This document shows, piece by piece, positions 37,161-49,304 of a DNA stretch of 64,000 bases. Both the position numbers and the translations under genes were made by a program. Below the pieces are notes generated by a model that saw only the letters and a list, made by a program, of their open reading frames with translations, was not told the origin of the DNA and made no database searches. The DNA comes from Juglans regia (Eukaryota; Streptophyta; Magnoliopsida; Fagales; Juglandaceae). Where the stretch lies: the NCBI RefSeq assembly GCF_001411555.2, contig NC_049914.1, forward strand, positions 17,356,298-17,420,297, given 5' to 3'. The first letter of the stretch is position 1; every line of letters starts with the position of its first letter.

Positions 37161-39410
37161 GGTTTTGTTCGCATAAAAATATAATCTGCAAGTGCACAAA
37201 CAAGTAATAAAGTGTTTTAAAGAAAACTATTATCGAACCCACAAGAAATAATTATGTTATTGAGTATTGAAATTGACTAAATTAATTACTATTTGGAAAA
37301 TTGAAATTTGAAGAATGGTTTATCTAAATTAAACTCAAGAAAAGAACACTAAAATTAAGATTTTAAAAATAATAAAAATAGATCTAGAGCATTTGACTAC
37401 ACTTAGCAAACCCCACACAATTTATTCTTCCTTATTATAGAATCCCAATTATCCCAAGTTGATGATAAAAATCCTTTAACTATTCAATATTTCCTTTCGG
37501 ATAATACTAAAAATATCTCCAACTAATAACTTAATATCTCTATGTGAATTTAACTAATTAGAGATTTATTAATTTCTTTCGATTTTTCTTGAAAATCATA
37601 CTAGTCGCGGTAAAACATCTTTGTTTTCGCTCAACTAATGGTGTTTAATCCTAAAAATTTAATCACAAATCACCTCTTGGTCTCATTGCAATCCAAAAAA
37701 TCGAACAATAGTTAGCAAGAAAATTGTAAGCATTAAGAACAAGGAATAAACACTCAATCATGGAAGTATTGAAAATAAAATGACTTGGAATATAAATTGT
37801 GTGTTGAATGCTAGGCTATATCAAAGCTCTAGAAAATAGAATTAGTTCATAATGAAATTAAAAGAAAAAAGAATAAAAATGGTGTTCTTTGTTGAACTCG
37901 GTTGATGAAGCATTCGGCTCTTACCTTTGCTCCACCAAATCTGTCTCCTTGAAAAAAACTCAAATAATAAACTCTGAATTATCGAAACATAAACTCAGAC
38001 TCTCTAAAACTCAAAACTAAAACTAAGATTACAAACCTCGACTCCCTATTCATCCCATAAGACAGGATTAAATAGATGTTAAAACTCAAATCTGGAAACA
38101 AAATAAATGCGACTACAATTTAGCTTAAAAATCTGGAAAATAGTTTCTAAAGATAGATGTTAATATAAAAGAAAATTATTCCAAGAATATCGAAATTATC
38201 TAAAATGAAAGATTCAGTGATATGCAACTTGATTTGCAGAGATCGGGAGGATTTGGTAGTTAGTAAATTGATTACGGAACTCGCAGAGATCCCATCGGGT
38301 AGATGTTGTGTGCGTTGAATAAAACTGGCGGGCGTGGAGGTCACAAATGAACAGGCGTGGAGGTCACAAATGAACGGACGTGAATGTCACAAATGAATGG
38401 GCGTAGAGGTCACAAAGTCCACATGGCCCTCTTCTCACCTATTTCAGATCTCACTGCCTCTCATCGGTCTGGATCCATAGTTTCTTCTTTTGTACCAAAA
38501 TGCTCTCATTTTGCACTAAATCTTCTTATTCCTTCAAATCCAAGAAAATAAATAAAAATATGTAGAAATAAAATAAAATCAATAGTATTGAAGGAAAAAT
38601 TATATTTTTTATAAATAAAAGAGTGATAAAAATAACATAAAAATAACACTTATCAAATACTCCCAAACTTAAGCTTTGCACGCCCTCGAGCAGGCGAGCA
38701 AAGAAGAAAGAAAGACAATTAAAACAAGCATTGGTTTGATTCACAAAATTTATTGCCTCAAAGATTGTCTAAAGTCTATAATTCAAAGGAATCATTCAAG
38801 ATCAATCAAGTCCAAAAGTTAATTCACAACTCAATTCCACTGTATTATCCATCCCCACATTCATGCATACCCATCATTCTCACTTCATCATTAGCTCCCC
38901 GAATAGTTTTGTGCAAACAAGTAAATAAATAATAGATTTCTAAAAACTCCATAAGCTTGCTTTTCAAATCACTCTCCACTAATGTAGAACATAAACTATC
39001 TCAAGAGATCAATAGGTCTTTATTAAGCTTGTAATGTAAGGCTAGGGTGAGGACTACAAAGAAAATGTAGGATTCAAACAAAGCAAGATAACTTAAGTTT
39101 GAACATCAACAGAATAAATAGAGCATTCTCACTTCTAACACAAACATCTATTCTCAATCTTTGTAAATCTCTCAGCATACATTTTTTTATTGCACTTTCA
39201 AGTATCTTTCTCTTTATCCCTCTATTCGGTAGGTCAGACTCTTCTTATTTTTTTTTTTTTTTGAAAATAAGATAATATCATTTCCCCCCAAACTTAAATC
39301 TCACATTGACACCAATGGGAAAAAAGAAGAGAAACTAAAGAAAAAGATGAGAGAAGGTAAGAGATGCTCCCATGATTGTGTCCAGTTCTGTCATTTGAAT
39401 ATTTTCCTTG
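37160..39410 (-). mobile_element. Athila/Tat-type gypsy 3' region and LTR-like DNA
   Basis: Contains atctgcaagtgcacaaac and tatcgaacccacaagaaat near 37180-37245, phrases typical of Athila-group LTRs. The minus strand carries TTTGGGGGGAAATG near 39285 and TTTGGGAGTATTTG near 38660. These lie downstream, in minus orientation, of the integrase relic at 39420-39930. No intact LTR pair was found. Confidence 0.45.
38323..38428. repeat. Short tandem repeat, about 25 bp x 4
   Basis: Four consecutive variants of gggcgtggaggtcacaaatg followed by aac/aat, the third with aatgtc for gaggtc. Confidence 0.85.
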
Positions 39411-39419
39411 AAAGTGCAG

Positions 39420-39930
39420 CCGTGTACTCCTTGGAGATCTCCTCGCCTATTCGTTCTTTAAATGTGCCTTTTGTCTCGTGATGGACTTCAATCGTCCCAT
39501 AGGGGAAGACACGGGTGACCACAAACGGTCCCGACCACTGAGAGTGCAACTTCCCTGGAAAGAGTCAAAATCTTGAGTTAAATAATAGAACTTTCTGCCC
39601 GACTTCAAATTCTCTTCTTAGAATATGCTTATCATGCCATATTTTAGTTTTATCTTTGTAAATCTGAGCATTCTCATAAGCATCATTTTGGAACTTATCC
39701 ATCTCATTAATCTGCAGTATTCTCTTCTTGCCAGCCGCTTGTAAATCAAAGTCCAGTGTCATCGTCGCCCAATAGGCTCTGTGTTCTAGCTCCACGAGTA
39801 GATGGCAGGCTTTTCCATAAATGAGCCTATAAGGTGACATCCCGATCAGTGTTTTGAATGTTGTCCAATAGGCTCATAGCGCATCATCTAACCTTCTCGC
39901 CCAATCTATCAGAGAGACACTCATGGTATG
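39420..39930 (-). pseudogene. Ty3/gypsy Athila-group integrase C-terminal relic
   Basis: Reads on the minus strand through IDWARRLDDAL, then a stop, then [69 protein letters not shown] and, after a short break, PGKLHSQWSGPFVVTRVFPY. This order is the integrase C-terminal part of Athila/Tat elements. It has at least one stop and one frameshift. The catalytic core of integrase and all of RT are missing. Confidence 0.75.
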
Positions 39931-40605
39931 GTGCAAGAGTCATAAGGAGGAGGTGCAAGGCGGCCCAAGTGTTTGACGTGTATGTGATGTGAGGCAACAA
40001 AATTCAGTGCTATCTAAGGTTGGCACTTGCAGCAACTAAGAGGACCTTAACTGGTGGTGATGGGTGGCATACGGAGGGCTGGATGATGGTGCCAAGAGTG
40101 GGGCTATGAGCTGTGGCAAAAACCCTAGGGTAGCTTGAAGTTGACGTGCATGGGGCTTTCTAATCAAGAAGGTGTATATATATATAGGTGTTGAGAGTTA
40201 GATCCTAGGGTCAGGGTTCATGGGTCATTCTCATGTGGATCTAGGGGTCTTGGTCCTAGTTCCTTAAAAATACATGGTTGGGCTTGACCCAGGGGTTCTA
40301 GATTACAATCCTAACCCAATTTCATCCCCAAACAATTATAAACTCAATAACTTAAACCTTAAACGCTCTTTTAGGCCCAAACCTCGAAATTTTCTATTAA
40401 ACCTCAATAAAATAAATTGAAGTCTAATATATATCCAACCCGAGTTAGGCTCTCTAAACTTAAAATCCTTACATGAAATGACTGCAGCTGACTAGTTAAC
40501 TAACATAATATAATAACCTAGTTTCACACATAAAGTCATATCAACAACAATAATAATAAATGAATAATATTATTAATAATTCTCTAAATTGTATCAAGGG
40601 TTACA
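39931..40605. other. LTR-like remnant ending aagggttaca
   Basis: Non-coding. In reverse its right end begins TGTAACCCTTGATAC, a gypsy-type LTR start. AT-rich DNA just inside resembles the inner end of the 51159-53418 LTR. Possibly the other part of the block starting at 34870. Confidence 0.3.
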
Positions 40606-42300
40606 GATTATTCTTTTATTCATAAAATCCGATTCTATAGAGTAAATTGACTTTTGTGACTCCTTAGTGAAATATTCAGGTTTGAAATTTAGAATTGTCA
40701 ATTTCCATTAAATCTATCTCGATGGAATGTTTTATATTTTGAAAGAGATTTTATATTTCATCTTGAAGATTAGTAAAATAAGTCACACTTTTGAGTTTAC
40801 GATCTTCTCATAATTACCTACCACATCAAGCCACGTCAGTTTGTGAGTTTACTTTTGTGTAATTCATTTGTGACTAAAGTATTTTTCTACATTTTTATTT
40901 ACAAAATTCATTTTGTTAGTTTTTTTTTTTTAAATTTCAAATTTTGAATTTTAAAAATTTTAAATTTGATGATTTTCAACGTATTAATAACTAATATGTA
41001 GAGAAATAATTTTTTTATAAATTTTTCTTAAATATATTTAATATTTTATTTTTCTTATTAATTGTGCTATCTTTACTGCATCCATTATTAATATATCATT
41101 TTATTAAATAATGAGAAGATGAAAAAAAATCGTGTTGCACGATTAATAATATTCTCCTTCGAAAAGCGCTAAAAAAGGTCTCATGCAGAGGTGCATGTGA
41201 TACCAAAATAACTAAAAATTAAAGAAAAACATCACATGCAAAGTCTTGTTGTCAACCAAAGGACAAAACTAGAATCAGATGACTAGCGTATAAGAAATTA
41301 TAAGCCACTAATCTAATAGTTTATATATAAATTATTCAAGTGGGGGAAAAAAGTGAGGTGTGTGCTTGTTTCCAAAGTCATCATGGGAAAAGTGTTGGCT
41401 AGCAATTTTCACTGTTATATATTGTTTATTTAATGTTTATTTAAGTGGATGTTTTTAAAACTTAAGAGATGAAATATTATGTTTGGATAATCAAAACTAT
41501 TGTATATTACAATTCCAGATGAGATGTTTTTATCTGAATTGTCTATTCAAACTCACCCTTAAATTATCTGAAATTATTTCAGAATCCAAACATATCTCGA
41601 GAGGAGTAGAAGATTTATTAGCATTACTAGTCGAAAATGATTTATGCAAGTACAAGATGTGCTAATCTTTTAAAAAAGTCAGTGCTACAAGGATGAGACT
41701 TTAATAGAAGAACTCAAACAAATGCACTTTTTAATTTTTAATTTTTAATTTTTTTCTTTAATCGTCTTTTATAGATCTTTAAATATTTTTAAAAAATAAA
41801 AAAAATATCAATTCTCTAATATTCACTTTTTTAATCCTTAAATAAAAAAATAAAAAATAAAAATTTAATTAGTAGTTTTATCTATCCAACTAGCATTTTC
41901 CTATAAAAAAAAATTGGAAGCCACTTCAAACCCCACCTTTAATTTATAATAAGTGTTGCATTTTCTTTAAAAAAAAAAATTGAATAGACTTGTACGCTTT
42001 GACCTGAATATAGTATGGGAAAAGCTTCTTTGCCACCTATGTTACCATTGGTCAATTTTTTTTTTTATTTAGTGATTAAGGAAGTAATTTTAAATGCATT
42101 GGTGTATTTTTTTTTTACTTTTTAAAAATATTTAAAAATATTTAAAAAATGTGAAAAAAATTGCCTGTGCGGTATAGTAGCCTTACCCAATGTCTCTTTT
42201 TCTATTTTCGAAGGTGCGTGAATATAACATGTATGCCACCTCACTTGCAAGTGAGTCTAGCATATAACCATTTATTTTAGGTTGTGTTTGGGTAGTGGAG
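40606..42300. other. AT-rich intergenic DNA; no gene seen
   Basis: Contains a small MITE-like block at about 41480-41592 (gtttggataatc to agaatccaaacat) and a fold-back-like AT block at 42050-42190. Nothing coding is recognised. Confidence 0.55.
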
Positions 42301-43057
42301 TGTTAATAAATAATTATACATTATCTGTGGATAAGGGTTTAGACATGTTTATAAGCAATGAACAATCCTTTATTATAGAACCAGTTTTATGAGATAAGTT
42401 AGACCCATGAATTTTTTAACGATATCGGAGCCTGTCAAAGGATGAATGGGGCCCAAACTATTTACCCCGTGGCAAGGACAAAAAAAAAATACTAGCATGC
42501 ACGTGATGGATGGTGTTGAAGAATAATCTCACATTGTCTGTGGATAAGATCTTGGACATATTTATAAAGAATGAGCAATCATCTCTTGTAAAACCAGTTT
42601 TATAAGATGAGTTAAACTCATGAATTTTTTCATTTTATCAGAGCCTATCATAGGACGAATAGGGGCCCACACTACTTACCCCATGACAAGGACCAAAAAA
42701 AATACTGGCCTGCACATAAAGGAGTGTGTTGAGGAATAATATCACATTACCTGTGGACAAGGTCTTGGATATGTTTATAAGAAATGAACAATCATAGCTT
42801 GTAGAACCGGTTTTATAAGATGTTAGGTCCATGAATTTCTTCATGGTATCAGAGCCTACCACATGACGAATGAGGGTCCATACTACTTACCCTGTGACAA
42901 GGAACATAAAAAAATACTGCCCTACATCTGAGGGAGTATGTTGAGGAATAATCCTACATTGTCTGTAGACAATGTCTTGGGCATGTTTGTAAGCAATGAA
43001 CAATTATTTATTGTAGAACCGGTTTTTTGAGATGAGCTAGGCCCATGAGTTTCTTCA
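42301..43057 (+). mobile_element. Tandem TRIM multimer: four LTRs and three internal regions
   Basis: Repeat units start at 42301, 42513, 42727 and 42939 (212-214 bp, the last about 119 bp). Each unit is an LTR of about 119 bp (TGTTGAGGAATAAT to TTTCTTCA) followed by a primer site and about 90 bp of interior with a purine-rich end. The primer site is cleanest at 42844-42856 (TGGTATCAGAGCC, initiator Met tRNA). The array ends in an LTR. Exact 5-bp duplications tggag lie at 42296-42300 and 43058-43062, so the multimer sits in one insertion site. Confidence 0.88.
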
Positions 43058-43062
43058 TGGAG

Positions 43063-43861
43063 ATCACTCTACAACTATTCATTATTATTTAATATTTTAT
43101 CATTATTTTTCATTATTATTCAATATTTTATCATTACTTTTTATTACTATTCACAGATCATCTAAGATCACATTAATACCCAAACGTACTCCTAGATTTG
43201 GAGCTCTTTAGAAACTGTCTACTACACTCCCCTTGAGTAATGAATATTTGCATATCGTTAATGAAAAAAATTACTTAATAGATAACTTGAATGCCTGCGA
43301 CACCAAATTAAGAAATTACCTAAATAGAAAAGACTAAAGAGAGAGGAAAAAATTAAGTGACCTATATGTTCAACAAAAATATATCATTAGAAGATCACAT
43401 GAAAATGATATGATTCAAAGAAATCAAAACTAGATAATGCACTTATATATTCTATAAGGAGATGACAAAGTTAAAACTAGTTATTATTAAAATGATTATA
43501 AAAACTAATTTTCTAATTAATGCGTTACAAAGTCTATGTTGATATGATTTATAATGATTTAAGGAAAACCTAAGTTACATCTAAACTTATAATCTAAAAG
43601 ACTAGTCAAGGTTGTAAATAGAGTTTATTTGAATTATTATAAAGTCTAGTTAAGCCTAATTAGAACCAATATTAGACTTGATTGCACTTGCTATTCAAGA
43701 AAGAAGTGTCTAAATCCAAGCATGTAAGCAATCTTCCATATATTCCATTTCCAATTGGAGCTTACGTTCATATAATAGTTATCATAATGTGATTGTAAGG
43801 CCCATCCTAATGCAGGCCCTGCACCACTCTATATGCACTAAAGTACAACATATATAGGTTC

Positions 43862-43906
<45 letters not shown>

Positions 43907-44170
43907 CACCTCTGACCATGTGGATTTATTCATAAAAATTTAGAGGGATTTTAAACCTAAAGAATGTTAGAAAATTGAATTACTAAGAACAAGCAAACCA
44001 AAACGTACATATTCTTATTGTTAAGTTGCTCTTTGTTGGCAATCTGAAGATCCTCCTCCTTTTATTGTGTTGAAGATTCTTCCTATTCGTTGTTAGTAGA
44101 ATAGGTTTGTGATATGATCTTCTTGTTGCCAAGATTTCCATTTGGTTCCCATTGAACAGATTAGTCCACT
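43063..44170. other. Intergenic DNA with a (CT)n microsatellite
   Basis: A CT dinucleotide run occupies about 43865-43902. The rest is AT-rich with no recognised gene. Confidence 0.6.
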
Positions 44171-44174
44171 AAGT

Positions 44175-45235
44175 ATTGACCATTGCTTGATCTAACCTCT
44201 TTGTGGTAAAGTTAGAGTCTTTATGCTTATTACTTCAAGTAAATTTGTCACATTTCCATCCTGAGTCATACAAGTTATTATACTTGATAACTTGTCTAAA
44301 CTCTTCCATTTGTTTTTCAGGCCTTGGTCTTCCTCCTTGCTTTTCCATTTCAGATAATATCTCATTAAAATCTTCAATAACACACCAAGCCTTATCAAAG
44401 CTAGGTTTTAGTAAGGACAACAAGACTCATGTTTCACTTCTTCTACTTGTTTCAGGATGCCCATAAAAACCAATGAGAAACCACTAGACTATATCTTCCT
44501 AATCAGTAATTTGAGCATAAATATGATCTTGGGAATAATTCACAATCTCCACAGCAAAGTCATTATTCCATAGCAAAGCTAGACCCCTTTTTCTCCCCAT
44601 AGAATCAACTACAAAACAAGAGTCAAATCTCAATCTTCTTTTAATAGGCTCAAATCTTGTGTTTCTTAGTTTTGTGTCCATGAAAAAAATTATGTTGGGT
44701 TTCTTTTCTTTGACTAAAAGACAGAGATCATGAATCGTTCAGAAGTTCTTAAGCCCCCAACAGTTCCAGCTTAAGTGTTTCATGATAATTGGAGGAGCTG
44801 ACTAGCAGCCTCGGCTACTGACTTATCCAAATTACACCCATTATCTTCTTCATAGTTTCTTTCTGTTTTCAAAGTTCCTTGGTTTACACTGTCACCATTG
44901 TCCTCATCCAGATTACATTTTTTTCCAACACTGAAACAGACAGATTGTGTACCTTGAATTCTTGCCTGCCTTTTCTAGCTTTTCTGATTCTTCCTCTTGG
45001 TGCCACTCCTAGTCTGAGTGTCATTTCCAGTGTGATGACCAATGGTACAATATAATTTGTGCATTGTCGTGGGCCTTTCTACTTGCATTTCTGAACTCAC
45101 CATCTTGGGCTCATTGTTCTTAAACTCATCATCCTGATCCAATAACTGTATCAATACTGGATTAGAACCACTGCAATCTGCCACTGCCTTCTTGCTCAAA
45201 AGTTGACATTTCTGATTCCTTATCCAGTACTGCTA
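44175..45235 (-). pseudogene. LINE (L1-type) fragment: ORF1 tail and endonuclease domain
   Basis: Minus strand from about 45235. A Ser/Asp-rich ORF1-like tail ends near 44785. Next comes MKHLSWNCWGLKNF (a normal LINE endonuclease start), then FFMDTKLRNTRFEPIKRRL, GRKRGLALLWNNDFAVEIVN, FLIGFYGHPETS and CVIEDFNEILSEMEKQGG. The VGDFNEIL catalytic block therefore has Gly replaced by Glu. Stops and frameshifts are present. RT is absent; the element ends near 44175. Confidence 0.75.
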
Positions 45236-45869
45236 CAAGTAGAATTTGTGCATGTATGTGCACATTGCTAATGTGGCATTTTGCCACTTCATCGTCTATA
45301 TTAAAAAAAAAAAAAAAAAATTAAAACTAAAGACCTTTGACTGCTACCCAGAACATAAGTGATTTCTCTCAAATCTATCCCGCTCTTTCATCTCTCTCAA
45401 ATCGGTGTAGGTTCGTCGGCTCTTACCCACTCCTCGGCGTCGAACCAGGTAAGATCCTTTGACAAAGCTTTTTCTTTTGTTCAGAAGGATTGCGGTTCTA
45501 TAATCGGCGTAGGGACATGGAGGTTCTTCGCATGGATGGAAGGAAGCTGGAGGTGCAGAGGGCTAGGTTTTTTTTTCATTGAAATGGAATGTTTCATGAG
45601 TTTGTGTTGGTGAGGAATGCGTTTGAGGATTGATCTATGAAACGCTTTGTTTCATTAATACACGCTGGACACTGTGCACAGGGCCTCCCCAAGTATGCCT
45701 GACTTTAGCACTTTTCAAAACCTAATTTGGCAATTTTTCATACCAAAATTTGTTTCATTTTATATTGATCTCCCCTATATTTTATTTAAATTTTAAATTT
45801 TATCTCATCTATATAACCAAATAATAGGAATCACCACCACGCAGCCCACGAGAGACGAGAAAGAGATAG
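45236..45869. other. Short interval with a 20-bp poly-A; no identified gene
   Basis: A run of A lies at 45301-45320. An open frame at 45359-45613 (+) has no recognisable domain. Composition is mixed. It directly precedes the left target site of the element starting at 45870. Confidence 0.4.
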
Positions 45870-46315
45870 TGTAACACACCTGATTGGTAGTGTTTGGATG
45901 ACTAGAAAATATGAGAGAAAATGTAATAAAATAGGTCAAATTCAAGGTTGACCTAGCCTCCAAGAAAAAGAGAGAAAGGAGAATAAGAAAATATTTTCAT
46001 TAATGATTTTGGATGTCCATACAATTTCATCATTCTACTACATAGACTCATTTTCTAACCAACGAGTCAAATCCCAGCAAATAAAGCAACAATTATAACT
46101 AAGGCCAAAACACATGGCCAACTCCCCAAACAAAAGGCCAAAAGGCCAAACAGACAGCAAGTAAATGGGCCATGACCCTACTTCAACAGAAATCCTACAA
46201 ATAAAAGAGATGATAGCTTTGGGCCATAGGCTGAGCCTAACTACTAAACTCCTATTATCCAACCCAAACCCATTATGAATTTGGTCTCTATTGTCACAAT
46301 CACAAACGTGTGACA

Positions 46316-46848
46316 AACCCTCCCCCTTCAAGCACCTTGTCCTCAAGGTGCGGTTAAGCTTCAATCCTTCTCTTGTAGCTGAGGCAAGCTTCTTCCTTAT
46401 TTGAAAGGCATCAAGGCATCCATCATATACTGATGCAACACTAGCACACACGCGTGACTCACTTTCCTTATCAGTTAACCTCAAGCCAAAATCAATGACT
46501 TCCTTCAGCAACTCATATACAAGCACCCAGTTTATCTTCATTGAGTATACCAAAGTAATCTTTGATGACACCTGCAATCCTCTGTAGCACTATGATATTA
46601 GACCCCTGCTTCATTCCTCTATCAAATGGCTTAAAAACAACATTAAGTGGCAAAAAGTCAAGCAGCCAATGTGCAAATTTCTTAGCTCCTAAAGCTTCCA
46701 AAACCATGAGATTTCTCCATTGCCCGCATCTGTTCATTATGAAAATCACCATTGATAAAGACTCTTGCGAGCAAGTGGCTTGCACAATTGGGTCATTTAG
46801 CCTCTTCCACTTCAAACCCTCATAAAAGAAGCGAGTCTTATTTGATAT
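46316..46848 (-). other. Unidentified coding-like interior of element 1
   Basis: Open stretches at 46815-46513 and 46577 to about 46320 (the second runs on into the LTR) cover most of this piece. Segments such as SLSMVIFIMNRCGQWRNLM and LRLTDKESESRVCASVASVY look like real protein sequence but I do not recognise the family. It may be additional captured host sequence. A hairpin caccttgaggacaaggtg lies at the LTR-proximal end (46332-46349). Confidence 0.4.
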
Positions 46849-47750
46849 TCACTCTTCATTAGTGACCTCACTTAATCGGGAAAGGATGCGTATTACCTCT
46901 ACATGGTTGTAACAGCTGCCTCCGTTGCTTACCAGGGGAGGAGCCGCCCTTATCATCATACTCTGAACAAAAGCTATCGTCATAGCAAATCCAATGCACC
47001 TAGTGCTAAATCTAGGGAAATTGAAAGGCGCTCCATCATATAGGAATACAGCTGCTAGTAGAGATAAAGCTAAGGGAGAAACATCGCTGGCAAAGGAACA
47101 TATGCCTGAAATGCACCCTTGGGCCATTCCCTGTTCGTAGGGCCCAACTTGTTTGGGAACAATGCTCCTCAAACATTGATGTGCTAGAGAAAAAATTACG
47201 AAGAACATAGCAGTGACATAAGGAACCTAGAAGGACCACGCAAGGCTGTAAAGAAACAAATGTGCATAGTTAAATAAGAGCCCTACTGAAAGCAGCTTTG
47301 CCTCTCCTAGATCAAGAACCAATGTAGGCATGATAAATAGTTGTGATATGCTCCCTGAAATCTCAAAAATGACCATTAAGTCAGCAAACTGATCCTTGTT
47401 AAAATGAAACCTGGCCTTTAAGTAATACATCATTGAACCATGAAGGCCAAAATCTGCTAGATTGTTAAAAAAAGGAAACGACACCAGCTTGGGAAAACGT
47501 TGAACTAGTGTTGATCAAGGAGACCACATCCTCCAAACGTCGAGCCAGCGTACCATTCCTGTTCGATTCTCCATCCGATTGAGTAATGTGCAGTTTATCC
47601 TTTGAGAGAATTGGAGCGGAAAGTCCATCATCTACAATCAAATCCAAGAGGAATACCCTCACGTACACCACAGCAATCACAGCCACCGACGCTGCAACCG
47701 GAAAGTAGAAGACGTGGAGAGAAAATGAGTGGATAGGGTTCTGCAGACGA
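46849..47750 (-). pseudogene. Captured MFS transporter fragment (TCR/Tet family, hippocampus-abundant-transcript-like)
   Basis: Intronless C-terminal half of a plant major-facilitator protein. It starts near a transmembrane block (VAVIAVVYVRVFLLDLI) and goes on through STFSQAGVVSFF, NNLADFGLHGSMMYYLKARF, FNKDQFADLMVIFEISGSIS, several further hydrophobic helices, VPKQVGPYEQGMAQGCISGI and CIGFAMTIAFVQSMMIRAA. Two lesions are visible: a one-base excess in a T-run at about 47470-47476 and an in-frame stop at 47227-47229 after LAWSF. The family normally has a multi-exon gene, so the uninterrupted 0.9 kb points to a copied mRNA. It lies inside an LTR element in the same orientation. Confidence 0.75.
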
Positions 47751-48479
47751 ATGTAGAGGATCCAATCCTAGATAGAACGCCGAAAGCTGATGCTCTTCGC
47801 CGCCCCCTAAGACATTATTCGCCTTCCATGTCACCCCTGAAACCTAATAAGGTTCGGATAGAGCTTGGGGCACCGGCGAGGATCTTGAGCTTGTGGAGCT
47901 CCTTGTGGAGCACTTGGACTATGTATTAAAAGACAATGGCTGGACTGAAGGAACCTGTAGGTCTACTTGCAGGTCGATTCAGCGGAGGAAGAGGATCGGT
48001 TGAGAGCGAGGGAAGGTGTAGGGTGACGGAGCTTCTTCCAGTTCTTGGTCTTTTTTATTATAGACATAATAAAAAATGAATTCGAGAACTCAAGACCGAA
48101 GGTGTTGTCGCCGTTTTTTATGTCTTCTACGCAGCAGATTTTGGGTCTTCTATTGTTGGTTCGTTGGGGTGAGGTCATAAAATGGAAAAAAAATTGGCGC
48201 TCATGGGAAAGAAAAAGGGAGGGTGAGGACAGAAAATTTTTGGAATGGAGACACTAAAAATCACTACCACCAAGATCAAACTCCCTAACCTAAAAATCTG
48301 AGCGTGAAATTTGAGGTTGGAGCCGTAGTAATGTTGTATTCCATATTTGAGAAATCTCCAAAATCGCACTGCTCATTTTCCTCTCTCGCCCTTCTCTGAC
48401 TCTATACATGATTTTGGAAATGCCAATTTCGAAATCGAGTCTGGAGATGTCGAAGTCACCTTTCATAGTCACTGCATCT

Positions 48480-48660
48480 TCCTCTTGTAATTGGTTGAAG
48501 CATTACTGAAACTTGATGGCAAATTCGTCATGAGACTGTTGAAATACTTGGCGTATTTTGTCGGGGCTCTCCCGAAAATCATTCAAATGTTGATGGATAA
48601 CGTATAAGCGATGAAGATTTTGTTCCAGCAGCTCTTTGATATTGAGTAAGGATGAGATAA
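48480..48660 (-). CDS. Short leader ORF of element 1
   Basis: Starts MENIISSLLNIKELLEQNLH about 55 nt after the primer site and ends at about 48503 after about 53 residues. Leu/Gln-rich and probably helical. A similar short helical ORF (start MGVVRLNKQQLLLLEKILD) lies at the same place in element 2. No known gag motif is present; it could be what remains of gag. Confidence 0.4.
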
Positions 48661-48709
48661 TATTTTCCATTTTCACGGATTGATAAACTCGATACCAAGG
48701 AAAAATTGG

Positions 48710-48723
48710 TTCTGGATACCACT
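48710..48723 (-). other. Primer binding site of element 1
   Basis: Immediately after the 5' LTR the minus strand reads ag-TGGTATCCAGAACC. It shares TGGTATC with the initiator-Met tRNA complement (TGGTATCAGAGC) and then diverges. Confidence 0.6.
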
Positions 48724-49304
48724 TGTAACACACCTGATTAGTAGTATTTGGATGACAAGAAAATATGAGAGAAAATGTAATAAAATAGGTCAAATTCGAG
48801 GTTGACCTAGCCTCCAAGAAAAAGAGAGAAAATAGAAGAAGAAAATATTTTCATTAATGATTTTGGATATCCATACAATTTCATCATTCTACTACATATA
48901 CTCATTTTCTAACCAACGGGCCAAAGCCCAGCAAATAAAGCAACAATTATAACTAAGGCCGAACAAACAGCAAGTAAATGGGTCATGGCCCAACTTCAAC
49001 ATAATTTTTACAAATAAAAGAGATGATGGCTTTGGGCCATAGGCTGAGCCCAATTACTAAACTCCTATTATCCAACCCAAACCCATTGTGAATTTGGGTC
49101 CTATTGTCACGGTCACAGACGGGTGATAGACAGAGAGAGCCAGAGTACAACGCGAAGAAGCTGAGCTGAGCAGAGCAGAGCAATGGCGATCGTCTTCTGC
49201 TTCAACCCTTCCTTCTGTCTTTCTCCACTCTCCGAATTTGATCCCTATCATCCACTCGCTTCCTCCTCGTTGTCGTCGCCTCCCTTCCTCTCCAGCTCCA
49301 CCTC

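Larger units (their letters stand above)
45870..49128 (-). mobile_element. Non-autonomous gene-bearing LTR retroelement 1 (gypsy-derived)
   Basis: 3259 bp on the minus strand. The 5' LTR is 49128-48724 (405 bp) and the 3' LTR is 46315-45870 (446 bp), differing mainly by a gap of about 38 bp. LTR ends are TGTCA and TGTTACA. The flanks gatag (45865-45869) and gacag (49129-49133) are a target duplication with one change. A primer site TGGTATCCAGAACC follows the 5' LTR, and a purine tract GAAGGGGGAGGG precedes the 3' LTR. Just before that tract a frame reads HLEDKVLEGGG, like the C-terminus of some plant Ty3/gypsy pol proteins. No protease, RT or integrase is present. The interior holds a short leader ORF, an MFS transporter fragment and unidentified DNA. 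Its 5' end lies 54 bp before the RETICULATA-related ATG. Confidence 0.8.

Noticed and set aside
42301..43057. Centromere-type satellite
   Set aside because: Only 3.5 units, with LTR ends, primer sites and a target duplication; it is a TRIM multimer.
45359..45613. Plus-strand ORF of 84 codons as a host gene
   Set aside because: No domain, no homologue recognised, adjacent to poly-A and transposon ends.
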